DNA of 64,000 nucleotides from Paenibacillus herberti (GCF_002233675.1 NZ_NMUQ01000001.1:3021-67020), one strand, 5' to 3'; shown: positions 26,967-36,472, counted from the stretch's first letter. Made by a program: numbers and translations. Notes: generated by a model from the sequence alone, not told the origin.

Positions 26967-27806
26967 ATGAACAAACCACAAAGCAATGGACTTAAGACGC
27001 TGGGGAAGTATTTGATATTAACGGTTGCTCTTGCCTTGTTTGTCGGACCGCTGATCTGGATGCTCTCTACAATGTTGAAAACAAAGGCCGAAACGTATGA
27101 GTTCCCGCCATCGATTATCCCGAATCCGATTACGGTTGAATCGTTCGAAAGACTGTTCTCCGTCCAGCCTTTAATGTGGACATGGATCGGGAACTCCTTT
27201 ACCATCTCGATTCTGATCGTAATTGGCGCGGTCATCTCAAGCTCGATCGTAGCATACGGTTTCTCTCGTTTTCAGACGAATCATAGGAAATATCTCTTTC
27301 CTATCGTGCTCGCTACGCTGATGATTCCTCCTTCCATTATGATGATTCCTTCTTATGTACTATTCACCAAGCTGGACTGGATCGATACGTGGCTGCCGCT
27401 CATTGTGCCTGCTTGGCTCGGGGGAGCGTACTACATCTTCCTTTTCCGCCAGTTTTTCATGACGATTCCCCATGAGCTGGACGAAGCAACTTATCTTGAT
27501 GGAGGCGGACGCTGGGTTGTTTACTCAAAAGTAATCATGCCTCTGTCCAAACCGATTGTCGTAACGACAGTAATCTTCGCTTTCGTCAATTCCTGGCTGG
27601 ACTTCCTCGGTCCGTTCCTTTATCTGAAAGATAACGCGAAGTTTACGCTCAGTGTCGGTCTGCAGCTACTCATCGGACAAACCAGCCAAGACCTCCCTTC
27701 ATTGTCGGCAGGTGCATTTATCAGCATTATCCCTATCGCCTTGCTGTTCCTGTTCGCGCAACGGTATATCGTTGAGGGGGTGGTGCTGACTGGTTCGAAA
27801 GGGTAG
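26967..27806 (+). CDS. sugar ABC transporter permease (MalG/UgpE type)
   Basis: A 279-residue second permease of the CUT1 importer. The EAA loop is DEATYLDGGGRWVVYSKVIM and there are six membrane segments. It starts at ATG, 9 bases after AGGAGG and 13 bases beyond the stop of the first permease. It forms a heterodimer with that protein. An earlier in-frame start with an Arg-rich leader overlaps the preceding gene and is unlikely. Confidence 0.92.
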   Translation: MNKPQSNGLKTLGKYLILTVALALFVGPLIWMLSTMLKTKAETYEFPPSIIPNPITVESFERLFSVQPLMWTWIGNSFTISILIVIGAVISSSIVAYGFSRFQTNHRKYLFPIVLATLMIPPSIMMIPSYVLFTKLDWIDTWLPLIVPAWLGGAYYIFLFRQFFMTIPHELDEATYLDGGGRWVVYSKVIMPLSKPIVVTTVIFAFVNSWLDFLGPFLYLKDNAKFTLSVGLQLLIGQTSQDLPSLSAGAFISIIPIALLFLFAQRYIVEGVVLTGSKG

Positions 27807-27856
27807 AAATAGGGGCAAAGATTTTGTTTTCAAATGAAACCAAAGGGGACCTATGC

Positions 27857-29230
27857 ATGAAAACAAATGGAAAAATCAGTCTGCTCGCTCTAACCATGTC
27901 GATCGCTCTTGTTGCTGCAGGATGCGGATCGAACAATAATTCGAACTCCAGCAACAACTCGACTCCTGCTACTAATGCGGGAACGGAAAACACAGCGGCA
28001 ACTCCTGCAAAGGAGGCAGAGCCGGTAACGATTACTTATTCCCAATGGGGAACAGCGGAAGAGTTGCAACGCACGCAGGAGCTGCTCGATAAATTTATGG
28101 CGGCCAATAAAAACATAACCGTCAAGATGGAAGGTAAAGATTGGGGCAGCTATTGGGATGGATTGACGGCAAATGCGGCTGGCGGCACGCTGCCCGATGT
28201 ATTCAAGACCAGCTTCGCTTTCATTGAAAAGTATGCTGAGCTCGGGATTTTCAAAGAGCTGGACGGACCGCTTAAGGACGTCGGTTTTGATCTCAACAAT
28301 ATCGATCCAAGCTTGCTCGGTCTTCACAAATACAAGGACAAACAAGTGTCGCTGCCGATTGATGCCAACGTCATTGTGTGGTACTACAATAAGACGCTTT
28401 TCAGCGATCCAAAAACCAATCCTAAAGGCGCCAAAGAGCCTTCCCTTGAGCCTACTTGGGCCGAAATTGAAGAAATCGCAACGAAGATGACGTTAGACAA
28501 AAACGGTAAAAACCCAGGTGAAGCTGGATTTAACGCCAAAAACATCGTTCAATGGGGCATGTCCATTTCTCCAGGCTCGACGATAGACTGGTTCCTTGAA
28601 CCTGAGCTGTGGTCTAACAACGCCAAGCTAGTCAACGATGACGGCTCGCTTGCACTGGACACTCCGGAAGCCAAGGAAGTTATGGACTACTTCATTGACA
28701 TCACAAAGAACAAAAAGATCAACACAACTCCAGCTCAAATCGAAGGTCTCGGCGGCCAAGTCGGCCTGGCGATCAGCACGGGTAAAGTAGCAATGAACCC
28801 GGGCGGCAACTGGAACATCAACAACTTCAAAGAAGCCAAAACCGAATACGGTACTACGTATCTGCCGAAGTTTAAAGAAACAAAAACGGTCGTTCAACCG
28901 GCAGGTATGGCTGTAAGCTCCTCCACTAAAAACGAGGAAGCTGCCTACAAATTGCTGGCCTGGTTGGCAGGTCCTGAAGGGCAAACCGAGCTAGCTAAGC
29001 AAGGTTATTCGATCCCGGCTAACAAAGCGGCTGCTGATGCCTATATCGCAACGGCAGGCGAAGCGAACAAGATCTTCCTGGATGCACAAAAATTCGGTAT
29101 TATTTCTCCATTCACAGTTAAGAAAACCGATCTTGTGTGGACATACGGAGAGCAATCGCTGAAGTTGCCTCTTGCTGGTGATGGAGATTTGGAAGCTGCA
29201 TTGAAGGATCTGGCATCAAAAATGAAATAA
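27857..29230 (+). CDS. extracellular sugar-binding lipoprotein of the ABC importer
   Basis: A 457-residue solute-binding protein. The lipoprotein signal peptide ends in the lipobox VAAGC at about residues 20-24, followed by an Asn/Ser-rich tether. The mature part has family-1 solute-binding features (ITYSQWGT, WGSYWDGLTANAAGGTLPDV). It captures the oligosaccharide outside the membrane and delivers it to the two permeases. The gene closes the operon and is followed by a hairpin. Confidence 0.92.
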   Translation: MKTNGKISLLALTMSIALVAAGCGSNNNSNSSNNSTPATNAGTENTAATPAKEAEPVTITYSQWGTAEELQRTQELLDKFMAANKNITVKMEGKDWGSYWDGLTANAAGGTLPDVFKTSFAFIEKYAELGIFKELDGPLKDVGFDLNNIDPSLLGLHKYKDKQVSLPIDANVIVWYYNKTLFSDPKTNPKGAKEPSLEPTWAEIEEIATKMTLDKNGKNPGEAGFNAKNIVQWGMSISPGSTIDWFLEPELWSNNAKLVNDDGSLALDTPEAKEVMDYFIDITKNKKINTTPAQIEGLGGQVGLAISTGKVAMNPGGNWNINNFKEAKTEYGTTYLPKFKETKTVVQPAGMAVSSSTKNEEAAYKLLAWLAGPEGQTELAKQGYSIPANKAAADAYIATAGEANKIFLDAQKFGIISPFTVKKTDLVWTYGEQSLKLPLAGDGDLEAALKDLASKMK

Positions 29231-29240
29231 AACCTTAAGC

Positions 29241-29275
29241 TGAAAGAAGGGGGCTGCAAGTGCCTCCTTCTTTCA
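29241..29275 (+). terminator. hairpin terminator after the importer operon
   Basis: TGAAAGAAGGGGGC pairs with GCCTCCTTCTTTCA. The tail is only moderately T-rich. Confidence 0.6.
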
Positions 29276-29342
29276 TCATATTATGGGATGGCTGCGGCAC
29301 AACAAGTGAAAAAAGATATTCCAATACATGGAAAATGGGAAG

Positions 29343-29398
29343 TTGACAAGGTAGGGTAGTGATTATAGAATGAATTGCAACGCAAAGTTTGCCCCAAA
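29343..29398 (+). promoter_or_regulatory. lacI promoter with operator
   Basis: TTGACA (29343) and TAGAAT (29366) are spaced 17 bases apart. TTGCAACGCAA (29375-29385) and TTTGCCCCAAA (29388-29398) follow, both variants of the TTTG-N3-CAAA operator, so autoregulation is likely. Confidence 0.6.
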
Positions 29399-29439
29399 AG
29401 AGTTAAGGGACCTTGGATTGATGAAGAGAGGAAAGCAAA

Positions 29440-30477
29440 ATGGCCAAACTAAAGGATATTGCTGAACTGGTTGGCGTTTCAATCTCTACGGTTTCGAGGG
29501 TGATGAAGAACGATCTTTCTCGTTCCGTCAGTGAGGATACTCGCAGGAGAATACGGGAAGCAGCAGAAAAACTCGACTACAAAGGTGCTAGAAGCGAAGT
29601 GAAGCCATCCACTTTCCGGATCGGCTGCGTCGTTGCTGCGCCTCAGAATAAATACAATAACCCTTATTTCATGGTTATTTTAGGCGGAATCGAGCGTTCA
29701 ATGGAAGAAGCCGGACTTCGTCTTGAATTCATTTTCAGCGTAGAAAAGCCAACGGACTTACAGCAGCTGCAGCAGCTCGTAAAAGAGCAGCATGTGGATG
29801 GAATCATCGTTGTAGAACGAATTGAGCCTAATGCTTATAACTGGATCAAAGAAAATGTCAGAGCCGTCGTCGGTGTAGACTTGCCGGATCTCAGCGTGCC
29901 CGTTGTATGTTATGACCGGATGGGGGCAGCACAGTCAGCAGTGGAGTACTTGATTCGTTCTGGTCATAAGCGGATCGGGTACCTTGGAGGCTCGGAATAT
30001 AACGATTATTACCGTTTAGAAAAGCGTTATTTGGGCTATGAGAAAGCGATGCGGGAAGCTGGACTGGAGATTGATGACAGCTGGGTGCTCGATGTAAAAT
30101 GGGATGTTTCTCTAAGCTACGAGCTGACGAAACAGGCTTTTGAGCAGAATAGATCTGTACCAACTGCGATCTTTGCTGCCAGTGATACGATGGCTATTGC
30201 AGCCATGCGAGCCGCTTCCGAACGTGGGCTTCGGATTCCAGAAGATATCGCCTTTTTCGGGGTCGACAACATTGAAATTTCTGAATACACCTCACCACCG
30301 CTATCTACGATTCATGTTCCTAAAATGGAGATGGGAAGTTATGCGGTCAAGCTGCTGTTCAGCTACTTGAATCAGGAATACACATTGCCTGTCCGAATGA
30401 CAGTTCCGCATCAGCTCATTGTTCGGCGTTCCAGTGGAGTGGTATCGGATGTTGAGGTTGTTAAGTCGGGAGTTTGA
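29440..30477 (+). CDS. LacI-family transcriptional regulator
   Basis: A 345-residue repressor of the LacI/GalR family. The N-terminal HTH reads LKDIAELVGVSISTVSRVMK, a hinge helix follows, and a periplasmic-binding-protein-like effector domain spans about residues 60-335 (AIFAASDTMAIAAMRAA, IAFFGVDNIEIS). It probably controls the importer operon and the DUF4832 genes through the repeated TTGGCGCAA-type palindromes. The inducer should be the imported sugar or a breakdown product. The ORF ends 93 bases before the DUF423 gene. Confidence 0.93.
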   Translation: MAKLKDIAELVGVSISTVSRVMKNDLSRSVSEDTRRRIREAAEKLDYKGARSEVKPSTFRIGCVVAAPQNKYNNPYFMVILGGIERSMEEAGLRLEFIFSVEKPTDLQQLQQLVKEQHVDGIIVVERIEPNAYNWIKENVRAVVGVDLPDLSVPVVCYDRMGAAQSAVEYLIRSGHKRIGYLGGSEYNDYYRLEKRYLGYEKAMREAGLEIDDSWVLDVKWDVSLSYELTKQAFEQNRSVPTAIFAASDTMAIAAMRAASERGLRIPEDIAFFGVDNIEISEYTSPPLSTIHVPKMEMGSYAVKLLFSYLNQEYTLPVRMTVPHQLIVRRSSGVVSDVEVVKSGV

Positions 30478-30569
30478 CACGGCATTGTAACGCCTCGCGT
30501 TTGAGGGCCATGTTATACTATCGGGAGTCCGTTCCTAATAGGAACGATAGAAAAGGGAGCCCTGCCGAT

Positions 30570-30953
30570 ATGTTTCCCCGTTATATTTCTTATGGCGCGG
30601 TGCACGCGCTCATTGCCGTTGCTCTCGGAGCATTCGGCGCTCACGGCTTGAAAGACCGTTTAGATTCCGACATGTTAGCTATATTTGAGACTGGTGTACG
30701 TTATCAGATGTACCATGCGATCGCGTTAATGATCATAGCCCTTGCCGCTAGCCGGCTCGGCGATCGGAAGGGGCTGCGAGTCGGAGGACGCCTGATCAAC
30801 GTCGGCATTTTTGTTTTCTCTGGCAGTCTCTATGTACTTAGTCTGAGCGGAGTAAAATGGCTAGGTGCTATCACCCCGATCGGCGGCGTTTGTTTCATCG
30901 CCGGTTGGGCGATTTTTGCTTACAGCGCTTGGAAGGCTCGCGACAGCAGCTGA
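30570..30953 (+). CDS. DUF423 family membrane protein (YwdK-like)
   Basis: A 127-residue membrane protein with four hydrophobic segments. The family hallmark GAFGAHGLKDRL and YQMYHAIALM are present. Function unknown; conserved across bacteria. The ATG chosen lies 10 bases after AAAGGGAG; the open frame extends 32 codons upstream but overlaps the lacI end and lacks a start signal. Confidence 0.85.
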   Translation: MFPRYISYGAVHALIAVALGAFGAHGLKDRLDSDMLAIFETGVRYQMYHAIALMIIALAASRLGDRKGLRVGGRLINVGIFVFSGSLYVLSLSGVKWLGAITPIGGVCFIAGWAIFAYSAWKARDSS

Positions 30954-30972
30954 GCTTACTGCCAATTGCGCA

Positions 30973-31027
30973 AAAAGAACCTTTATGGAATAGGCTGAAC
31001 TGCCTATCCCATAAAGGTTCTTTTTTG
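30973..31027 (+). terminator. rho-independent terminator
   Basis: AAAGAACCTTTATGG pairs with CCATAAAGGTTCTTT, with an inner GATAGGC-type stem and a T run. It is one of the strongest terminators in the window. Confidence 0.92.
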
Positions 31028-31079
31028 TTCTAAGTCGTAGTATTCCGATCAGGGACTTTTGGTGCAAAATGTGAGGCTA

Positions 31080-31559
31080 CTACAACACGAAATCATCAAT
31101 TTCCCCGATGCTGAACGTGTACACTTGCTTCTCATCTACATGGTAGACGGTCAAAAGTCCTGTTTCCTCATCCAAGTTGATGATGCGACAGGGGACGCTG
31201 AGTTGTACGCCTTTGCCACGATTGATACTGAGCCGCACGAGTCTTCCGTCCTCCAGGCAGCATCGAATCATATCGAGAGCGAGATTTTTAAGGCCTTGGT
31301 CGGAAGAAGTAGTGGTAGCTTCAATAGTAGGGATAATCTCAGGAACAACCTCCGCTGCTGCGGCAACTCCAATGTTAGGCGTAACGGCAGGTTCCTCTGA
31401 AATGGAGAAACCGATGAGTGAACCTTTGCCTAAGCGGTATCGGCTGAGTCCAGCGGTGTCCAGCAGCTGCTTGAGCAGCACTTCTGCCTCGTCGTGGTTA
31501 TGCGCCTCGATGACAAGGTCAGTCTGGAAGGAATAGGTACGAAGACCTTTGTCTTTCAT
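31080..31559 (-). CDS. hypothetical protein, soluble
   Basis: A 159-residue protein. The N-terminal half is amphipathic, a central Ala/Thr-rich linker (about residues 55-85) follows, and the C-terminal 60 residues form a beta-rich module (LVRLSINRGKGVQLSVPCRI, TVYHVDEKQVYTF) resembling small SH3-like or Sm-like barrels. I do not recognise a family. GGGGGAAC lies upstream of the ATG on the minus strand. It is convergent with the DUF423 gene. Confidence 0.6.
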   Translation of the reverse strand: MKDKGLRTYSFQTDLVIEAHNHDEAEVLLKQLLDTAGLSRYRLGKGSLIGFSISEEPAVTPNIGVAAAAEVVPEIIPTIEATTTSSDQGLKNLALDMIRCCLEDGRLVRLSINRGKGVQLSVPCRIINLDEETGLLTVYHVDEKQVYTFSIGEIDDFVL

Positions 31560-31828
31560 AGTATGTTATAGTTCCCCCGAACGTTAATATAATAATAAAC
31601 TAACTATATCATCGGAATTGTTGATTACATAGTCCTATTTTTTGATGTTTTGTAGCAGAATCGGCGTTTTGGTAAAACGGAGACGCGTCAGCTAGTCAGA
31701 TTTAATTAAAAGGCTATAATTTTGCCTATCATCGTAGCTGTTCGGGCCGTTTCAGCCTAACAAATCTAAACCAACTCCTGCCGAGTTAGCGGGTACGAAC
31801 CACTGACCCACTCCTGCCGAATTTCTGG

Positions 31829-32230
31829 TTCTGCCGCTGCAGTGGGTTTTGCTTATTCAAGTAACTTTTGTTACTTAGATCTGCTGCTGCAGTGGGTGCT
31901 GGCTCAAGCAAGAAGCTATAGTTACTTGGTTCTGTCGCCGTGTCGGGTTCCAGAGCATTCAAGTAGCTTTTGTTACTTGGTTTTGCTGCTGTGACGGGTT
32001 TCAGAGCATTCAAGTAGCTTTTGTTACTTGGTTTTGCTGCTGTGACGGGTTTCAGAGCATTCAAGTAGCTTTTGTTACTTGGTTCTACTGCTGCAGTGGG
32101 TTTCAGAGCATTCAAGTAGCTTTTGTTACTTGGTTCTGCTGCTGTAGTGGGTTTGAATGCATTCAAGTAACCTTTGTTACTTGGTTTTACCACTGCGACG
32201 GATCTCAGTGCATTCAAGTAACTTTTATTA
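31829..32230. repeat. 51-bp tandem repeat array (about 8 units)
   Basis: The unit is 51 bases; two inner units are identical and the outer ones are diverged. Each contains an AAGTARCTTTTGTTACTT palindrome. On the minus strand all units stay in frame and give a 17-residue peptide repeat (PSNKSYLNALKPVTAAK) over about 140 residues. No ATG or ribosome binding site opens that frame (it begins at TTG after a TGA), so I treat it as a repeat rather than a proven gene. Flanking sequence holds no other gene. Confidence 0.8.
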
Positions 32231-32340
32231 GCGAAATCGAACCCTCAACTCACTCCTGCGGAATTGGCGGAGACTCTTCACCAACTGAATCATGGCGCGC
32301 ATAAGATGTGGGAATGCGGTTGGAAGGAGGTTGGCGGACG

Positions 32341-32658
32341 ATGATACAATTGATTCCGATCCCGCTGGGAGATGGACTTACAGCGCTAGGGGTGGAGGTT
32401 AAGCTGCCCAAAACGACGCTTCTCGCGGTATCAACGGAAAAAGGCTATATAATGTGTGGAGCTCTCGATGTTGCGCTGTTTGACAGCAATCCCAAGTTGA
32501 AGGAGCGCGGCGTGCTGGCTGCTCGGGCAGTTGGCGTACGCACGCTGCAAGAGCTGCTTGACGCACCTCTGGAGTCGGTTACTGAGGCGGCCCAAGCGGC
32601 GGGATTGTCGGTGGGTATGAAAGGGATGGATGCAGTGCGTAAGCTCGCTGCCCTATAA
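32341..32658 (+). CDS. DUF1805 family protein (YunC-like)
   Basis: A 105-residue soluble protein matching the DUF1805/YunC family in length. It begins MIQLIPIPLGDGLTALGVEV, has GYIMCGALDVALFD, and ends with KLKERGVLAARAVGVRTLQE and a short helix-rich tail. Function is unknown. GGAAGGAGG lies 10 bases before the ATG; an upstream in-frame ATG overlaps it. A strong terminator follows. Confidence 0.85.
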   Translation: MIQLIPIPLGDGLTALGVEVKLPKTTLLAVSTEKGYIMCGALDVALFDSNPKLKERGVLAARAVGVRTLQELLDAPLESVTEAAQAAGLSVGMKGMDAVRKLAAL

Positions 32659-32673
32659 AGGTTTTAGGTCAAA

Positions 32674-32725
32674 CAAAAAGGCGCCTGTCAATGCGGATGA
32701 TCCGCAAAGCAGGCGCCTTTTTTGC
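32674..32725 (+). terminator. rho-independent terminator
   Basis: AAAAGGCGCCTG pairs with CAGGCGCCTTTT, with an inner TGCGGATGATCCGCA hairpin, followed by a T run. Confidence 0.9.
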
Positions 32726-32749
32726 TGCGCTGATTGACGCTAAAAAAAG

Positions 32750-32943
32750 CTAACGGAACTGAGAGAGCTTAAATGCTCGACAACAGACAATAAAAAAATC
32801 TAACGGAACTGAGCGGCGTTATTGAGTGGAAAATGTGCCAAAAAGCCGTGTGGAGCTTCGAATAGCGTTCCTCAGTTCCGTTACACTCAGAATCCATCGC
32901 GAATGGGCCAAATAAGAGCTCTGAGTTCCGTTAGCTGAGCTGC
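32750..32943. repeat. dispersed TAACGGAACTGAG repeats (four copies)
   Basis: CTAACGGAACTGAG occurs at 32750 and 32800 in direct orientation. CTCAGTTCCGTTA (32871) and a one-base variant (32931) are inverted copies. The pairs can fold into long hairpins. The surrounding 430 bases contain no convincing gene; the Leu-rich minus-strand frame near 32.9 kb is low-complexity AGCAGTA-type sequence. Confidence 0.7.
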
Positions 32944-33097
32944 GGAGCAGCAGCGCAAGCAGTACGATGAGTAGCAGAACAAGCAGTGCCGCAAACAGTG
33001 CCGTAATCAGCACCACAAGAAGTACTTTAAGCAGTAGCACAAATAGCTACTTGACCTGCCATCAGCCTGCCATCTATTCCTACTTTCAGCCATATCT

Positions 33098-34186
33098 TCA
33101 GCCCTGTTTGAGTTCCTCAAACAGCTTTTTCAGGCTGTCGCCGTAAGGTGCGCGGATAACGCCTTTTTCCGTAATGATGGCCGTTACATACTCTGCCGGA
33201 GTCACATCGAAGGCCGGGTTGAACACTTTGACGCCCTGAGGAGCGGTGCGTTTGCCGAAGCCCTCTGTAATTTCCTCGGCGTGGCGCTCCTCGATTGGAA
33301 TTTCATCACCGGTCGGGGTGTTCATATCAATGGTGGAAATCGGGCATGCGACATAAAAAGGAATGCCATGCGCCTTGGCCAGCACTGCGACGCTGTAGGT
33401 GCCGATCTTGTTGGCGACATCGCCATTCGCGGCGACCCGGTCAGTGCCGACGATGACGGCGTCTATCCAGCCTTTGTTCATGACCATGCCGGCCATATTG
33501 TCGCAAATGAGCGTCACGTCAACACCAGCCTGCTGCAGCTCAAACGCCGTCAGGCGAGCTCCCTGAAGCACTGGGCGCGTCTCATCGGCGAATACGCGTA
33601 TATCCATACCGCGCTCTTTGGCGAGATAAAATGGCGCGAGCGCCGTGCCGTACTTAGCCGTTGCGAGGCCTCCGGCGTTGCAGTGCGTCAGCACGCCCAT
33701 GCCATCGCGGAACAGCTCAAGTGCATGCTCGCCGATTTGGCGATTTGTCTCTTCATCCTCGCTCTGAATAAGAATCGCTTCGTCAAGTAGTGCTTGTTTC
33801 GCTTCATCAAGCGGCGTGAGAGCTTCGGCCAGGGCGGAGGCACGAGCTTTCATACGGTCCAGTGCCCAGAACAGGTTAACTGCCGTCGGGCGGCTAGTCG
33901 CCAAATGATCGCCAGTCTCTTGAATGCGGCCGAGCCAAGCGGCTAGGCTGTCGTCCGGGTCGCCCTGGCCTGGCAGACCGCTGCCAAGCACGAGGCCATA
34001 GGCGGCGGCGATGCCGATTGCAGGCGCTCCGCGCACTTTCATTTGGCGAATTGCCTCCCATACGCCTTCCGCGTCGGTAAGAGGCAAGTAGACGGTCTCC
34101 TCCGGCAGCAGCCGTTGATCGAGCAGCTGCAGTTGGTTGCCAGCCCAGATCAAGGAGATCAAGCCGGGGTAGGTGCTATTGGTCAT
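33098..34186 (-). CDS. mtnA: S-methyl-5-thioribose-1-phosphate isomerase
   Basis: A 362-residue MtnA homologue of normal length. It carries [15 protein letters not shown], the catalytic cysteine region [10 protein letters not shown], and the aspartate region [20 protein letters not shown]. The enzyme converts methylthioribose-1-phosphate to methylthioribulose-1-phosphate in methionine salvage. The open frame extends upstream into a poly-Leu stretch produced by a 9-bp repeat; the true start is the ATG 9 bases after GGAGGT. It lies downstream of mtnK on the same strand. Confidence 0.94.
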   Translation of the reverse strand: MTNSTYPGLISLIWAGNQLQLLDQRLLPEETVYLPLTDAEGVWEAIRQMKVRGAPAIGIAAAYGLVLGSGLPGQGDPDDSLAAWLGRIQETGDHLATSRPTAVNLFWALDRMKARASALAEALTPLDEAKQALLDEAILIQSEDEETNRQIGEHALELFRDGMGVLTHCNAGGLATAKYGTALAPFYLAKERGMDIRVFADETRPVLQGARLTAFELQQAGVDVTLICDNMAGMVMNKGWIDAVIVGTDRVAANGDVANKIGTYSVAVLAKAHGIPFYVACPISTIDMNTPTGDEIPIEERHAEEITEGFGKRTAPQGVKVFNPAFDVTPAEYVTAIITEKGVIRAPYGDSLKKLFEELKQG

Positions 34187-34251
34187 GATAGTAATACCTC
34201 CAGTCTTTCGGTGGGACAAAGTAATTGTGGAACATCCTGGAACGGCTGAGA

Positions 34252-34323
34252 GCAACAGAAGCAACAGAAGCAACAGAAGCAACAGAAGCAACAGAAGCAA
34301 CAGAAGCAACAGAAGCAACAGAA
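34252..34323. repeat. perfect 9-bp tandem repeat, (GCAACAGAA)8
   Basis: Eight identical 9-base units, 72 bases, lie in the spacer between mtnK and mtnA, 65 bases upstream of the mtnA start. The array is noncoding. Unit number is likely to vary between strains. Confidence 0.95.
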
Positions 34324-34350
34324 GCACCTGCTCTGGCACTTCCCTGCGGT

Positions 34351-35562
34351 TTAGCGGGCAGCTGCGGTAAAGGCGATATCGATAATCTGCTCGATGGAGC
34401 GAATAGTCCTGTTCTGGCGGATCAGCTCTTTGCCGATTAAAAGACCAAGACGTTTGGCTCGCTCACGCGCCGCGTCATCCGGGATGGCGTCTAGGTCAGC
34501 GACATGGGCGAAGCCGACGATGCGCCGAATCATTTTGGCACCGGCGAAGCCAGCAGTATCTTGCAGCAGGCGGTCCATGTACAGGTCCTGGTAGCCAGGT
34601 GCTTTGGAAAATACCGGGTCCTGACACTGTTCGTCCCACAACGTGCGGAACTTGGCGCTGAACTGCGTCCATGTGCCGCGTACAGCCTCTAGGAGGAACT
34701 CCCGGTACTCGCGGCGGGAAGCCTCGTCCTGGCTCCAATGCTCCTGGCTGGCGAAGTTCAGCAGCAGGTTGGCGATGACAGCTCCGATATCGAAGCCCAT
34801 TGGGCCGTAAAAAGCGAATTCGGGATCAATTACTTTAGTAGATTCCGGCAAAGCGAAGATGCTGCCTGTATGAAGATCTCCGTGCAGCAATGCCTCTCCG
34901 CGAGTCAGGAATTTTTCCCGAAGCAGGGCGATCTCGGTGAGCAACTCACCGTCGATGCGCAGAGCAGCGGCTTCATCGGCGATAGAATCCTCGTAATTAT
35001 TGCGCTCATGCTCGCGATATGGCTCATCAAAGATAAGATCCTCTGTAATCTGGCAAAGCTCGACATTGACGAAGGACTGTTGGCGTAGCTTTTTCTCCTG
35101 CTGGCTCATGCCAAGGTCGGAAGTGAAAAACAGCGTTTGAGCAAGGAAGGTAGAAATATCGCCGGCGAAGCGAGGGTACAAGGTTCGCTCCATCAGTCCT
35201 TTACGCATAATAACATGACTGCTTAAATCCTCCATAACCGTGATAGCCTGCTCGTGATTGGTTAATAACACTTGAGGCACCAACTCGGGTGCCAGGGCAT
35301 GCTGGATTTTGAGTGCCTCCCCCTCGATGCGGGCGCGGTCGATGGAGAGTGGCCAGGATTCTCCGAAAACTTTGACATATGGAAGGGCTTGTTTGATGAT
35401 GAGGCCTTTGCCTGTGGCAGGCTCGGTAATATGAAACACGAGATTAAGATTGCCATCGCCGATTTCACGGCAGTGCAGATCGGCTCCCGGAGAGAATACG
35501 TTCTCGAACGAACGGGCGAGCCCGATGGCATCGGCCTCATTATAAGGATGGTAGCCTGACAT
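34351..35562 (-). CDS. mtnK: S-methyl-5-thioribose kinase
   Basis: A 403-residue MtnK homologue. The kinase fold is of the aminoglycoside/choline phosphotransferase type. The phosphate-binding region [10 protein letters not shown], the catalytic loop [11 protein letters not shown] and the metal-binding [18 protein letters not shown] are present. It phosphorylates methylthioribose with ATP in methionine salvage, feeding MtnA encoded just downstream. In B. subtilis the operon is governed by an S-box (SAM) riboswitch; the upstream gap of about 120 bases is too short and shows no such structure. Confidence 0.94.
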   Translation of the reverse strand: MSGYHPYNEADAIGLARSFENVFSPGADLHCREIGDGNLNLVFHITEPATGKGLIIKQALPYVKVFGESWPLSIDRARIEGEALKIQHALAPELVPQVLLTNHEQAITVMEDLSSHVIMRKGLMERTLYPRFAGDISTFLAQTLFFTSDLGMSQQEKKLRQQSFVNVELCQITEDLIFDEPYREHERNNYEDSIADEAAALRIDGELLTEIALLREKFLTRGEALLHGDLHTGSIFALPESTKVIDPEFAFYGPMGFDIGAVIANLLLNFASQEHWSQDEASRREYREFLLEAVRGTWTQFSAKFRTLWDEQCQDPVFSKAPGYQDLYMDRLLQDTAGFAGAKMIRRIVGFAHVADLDAIPDDAARERAKRLGLLIGKELIRQNRTIRSIEQIIDIAFTAAAR

Positions 35563-35683
35563 GATTAAAACCGCCTTTCCTGGTCATTATGATATGGATT
35601 ATAGCCCTTTTTTTTTCGACTTGAAATAGGTTGATTTGATATAATAGTACGATATGTGCAGGGACAAGGAGCGTGAGGGGCCA

Positions 35684-36316
35684 TTGAGCACGAGGGAACA
35701 GTCTGAGGCTATGTCGAATGGCGGTACAATTACAACTTCGCCGGCAGCTCTCAAGGAATGGGCAGTCACGGTGCGAGCCCTGGAGCAGGGCCGCCAGATC
35801 GTTGTGCTGCGCAAGGGCGGCATCTCCGAGGAGACGCGCAAGTTCCAACTCGCAAGCAAAGACTTCTATTTAATGCCGGCCTACGAGCATCAGCGGCGAG
35901 AGCTGTTGAAGGAGAGCAACAAGGAGTTGCTGGACGAGGTGCTCCATGAGTGGGAGGGGCCGGAGGCCTCACATATCGTCATTTCCAGCCGGGCGCATGT
36001 TGCGGAGGACATTCTCATCACCGATCAGGAGGTGTTGGATCGTATCCGTGAGTTGCATATCTGGACCGACGACTTCGCGATGGAGAGGTTAAAATGGAAA
36101 CGCCGCGATCCGTTGCATGTGCTGCTGCTTCGCGTGTACCGGCTTCCACAGCCGCTTCAGCTCCCGATGGAGCCGTCTTTTACCGGCTGTAAGTCGTGGA
36201 TTGCTGCGGGTCCTCCCCTTGAGGCGGACAGGGTTATCCCAGTACTCGACGACGAAGAATTCAAGCGGCGCTGCTCTGAGATCAGAAGCTTATTGGGAAC
36301 AGATGGCGAACATTGA
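35684..36316 (+). CDS. DUF1802 family protein
   Basis: A protein of about 210 residues of the DUF1802 family. LKEWAVTVRALEQGRQIVVL near the N-terminus, LRKGGISEETRKF and FYLMPAYEHQ are characteristic. Function unknown. The start is uncertain: an ATG 10 codons upstream lies only a few bases after a TATAAT and lacks a ribosome binding site, so the TTG after GAGGGG is preferred; a further ATG lies 9 codons downstream. It is divergent from mtnK. Confidence 0.75.
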   Translation: MSTREQSEAMSNGGTITTSPAALKEWAVTVRALEQGRQIVVLRKGGISEETRKFQLASKDFYLMPAYEHQRRELLKESNKELLDEVLHEWEGPEASHIVISSRAHVAEDILITDQEVLDRIRELHIWTDDFAMERLKWKRRDPLHVLLLRVYRLPQPLQLPMEPSFTGCKSWIAAGPPLEADRVIPVLDDEEFKRRCSEIRSLLGTDGEH

Positions 36317-36420
36317 TTTGTAACGAGTTTTATACTAAAATTATTATTGAGAATCACTGAGAATCAATTTCCGTTTCCAATCCCGTTCGGATGGAAAGGA
36401 TTGAGGATATCGAATACCGC

Positions 36421-36442
36421 TTGCCCGCATCATGCGGCAAGT
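36421..36442. other. hairpin in the suf operon leader
   Basis: CTTGCCCGCA and TGCGGCAAG form a tight hairpin 30 bases before sufC. It has no T run, so it is more likely an mRNA-stabilising or regulatory fold than a terminator. Confidence 0.4.
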
Positions 36443-36472
36443 ACTTATATGTCGAAGGGAGCAATTTTCAAT

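Noticed and set aside
27221-27231. ATTGGCGCGGT inside the second permease gene as a LacI operator
   Set aside because: It lies in coding sequence, lacks the right half-site, and fits ordinary codon use.
32819-33040. Leu/Val-rich small membrane protein on the minus strand
   Set aside because: It derives from low-complexity AGCAGTA-type sequence and the TAACGGAACTGAG repeats; no start signal supports it.
34186-34339. Poly-leucine N-terminal extension of mtnA
   Set aside because: It results from the 9-bp repeat read through in frame; the correctly spaced GGAGGT and the family N-terminus point to the internal ATG.
35563-35683. S-box (SAM) riboswitch upstream of mtnK
   Set aside because: The gap to the divergent DUF1802 gene is short and lacks the conserved GAG and kink-turn helices.
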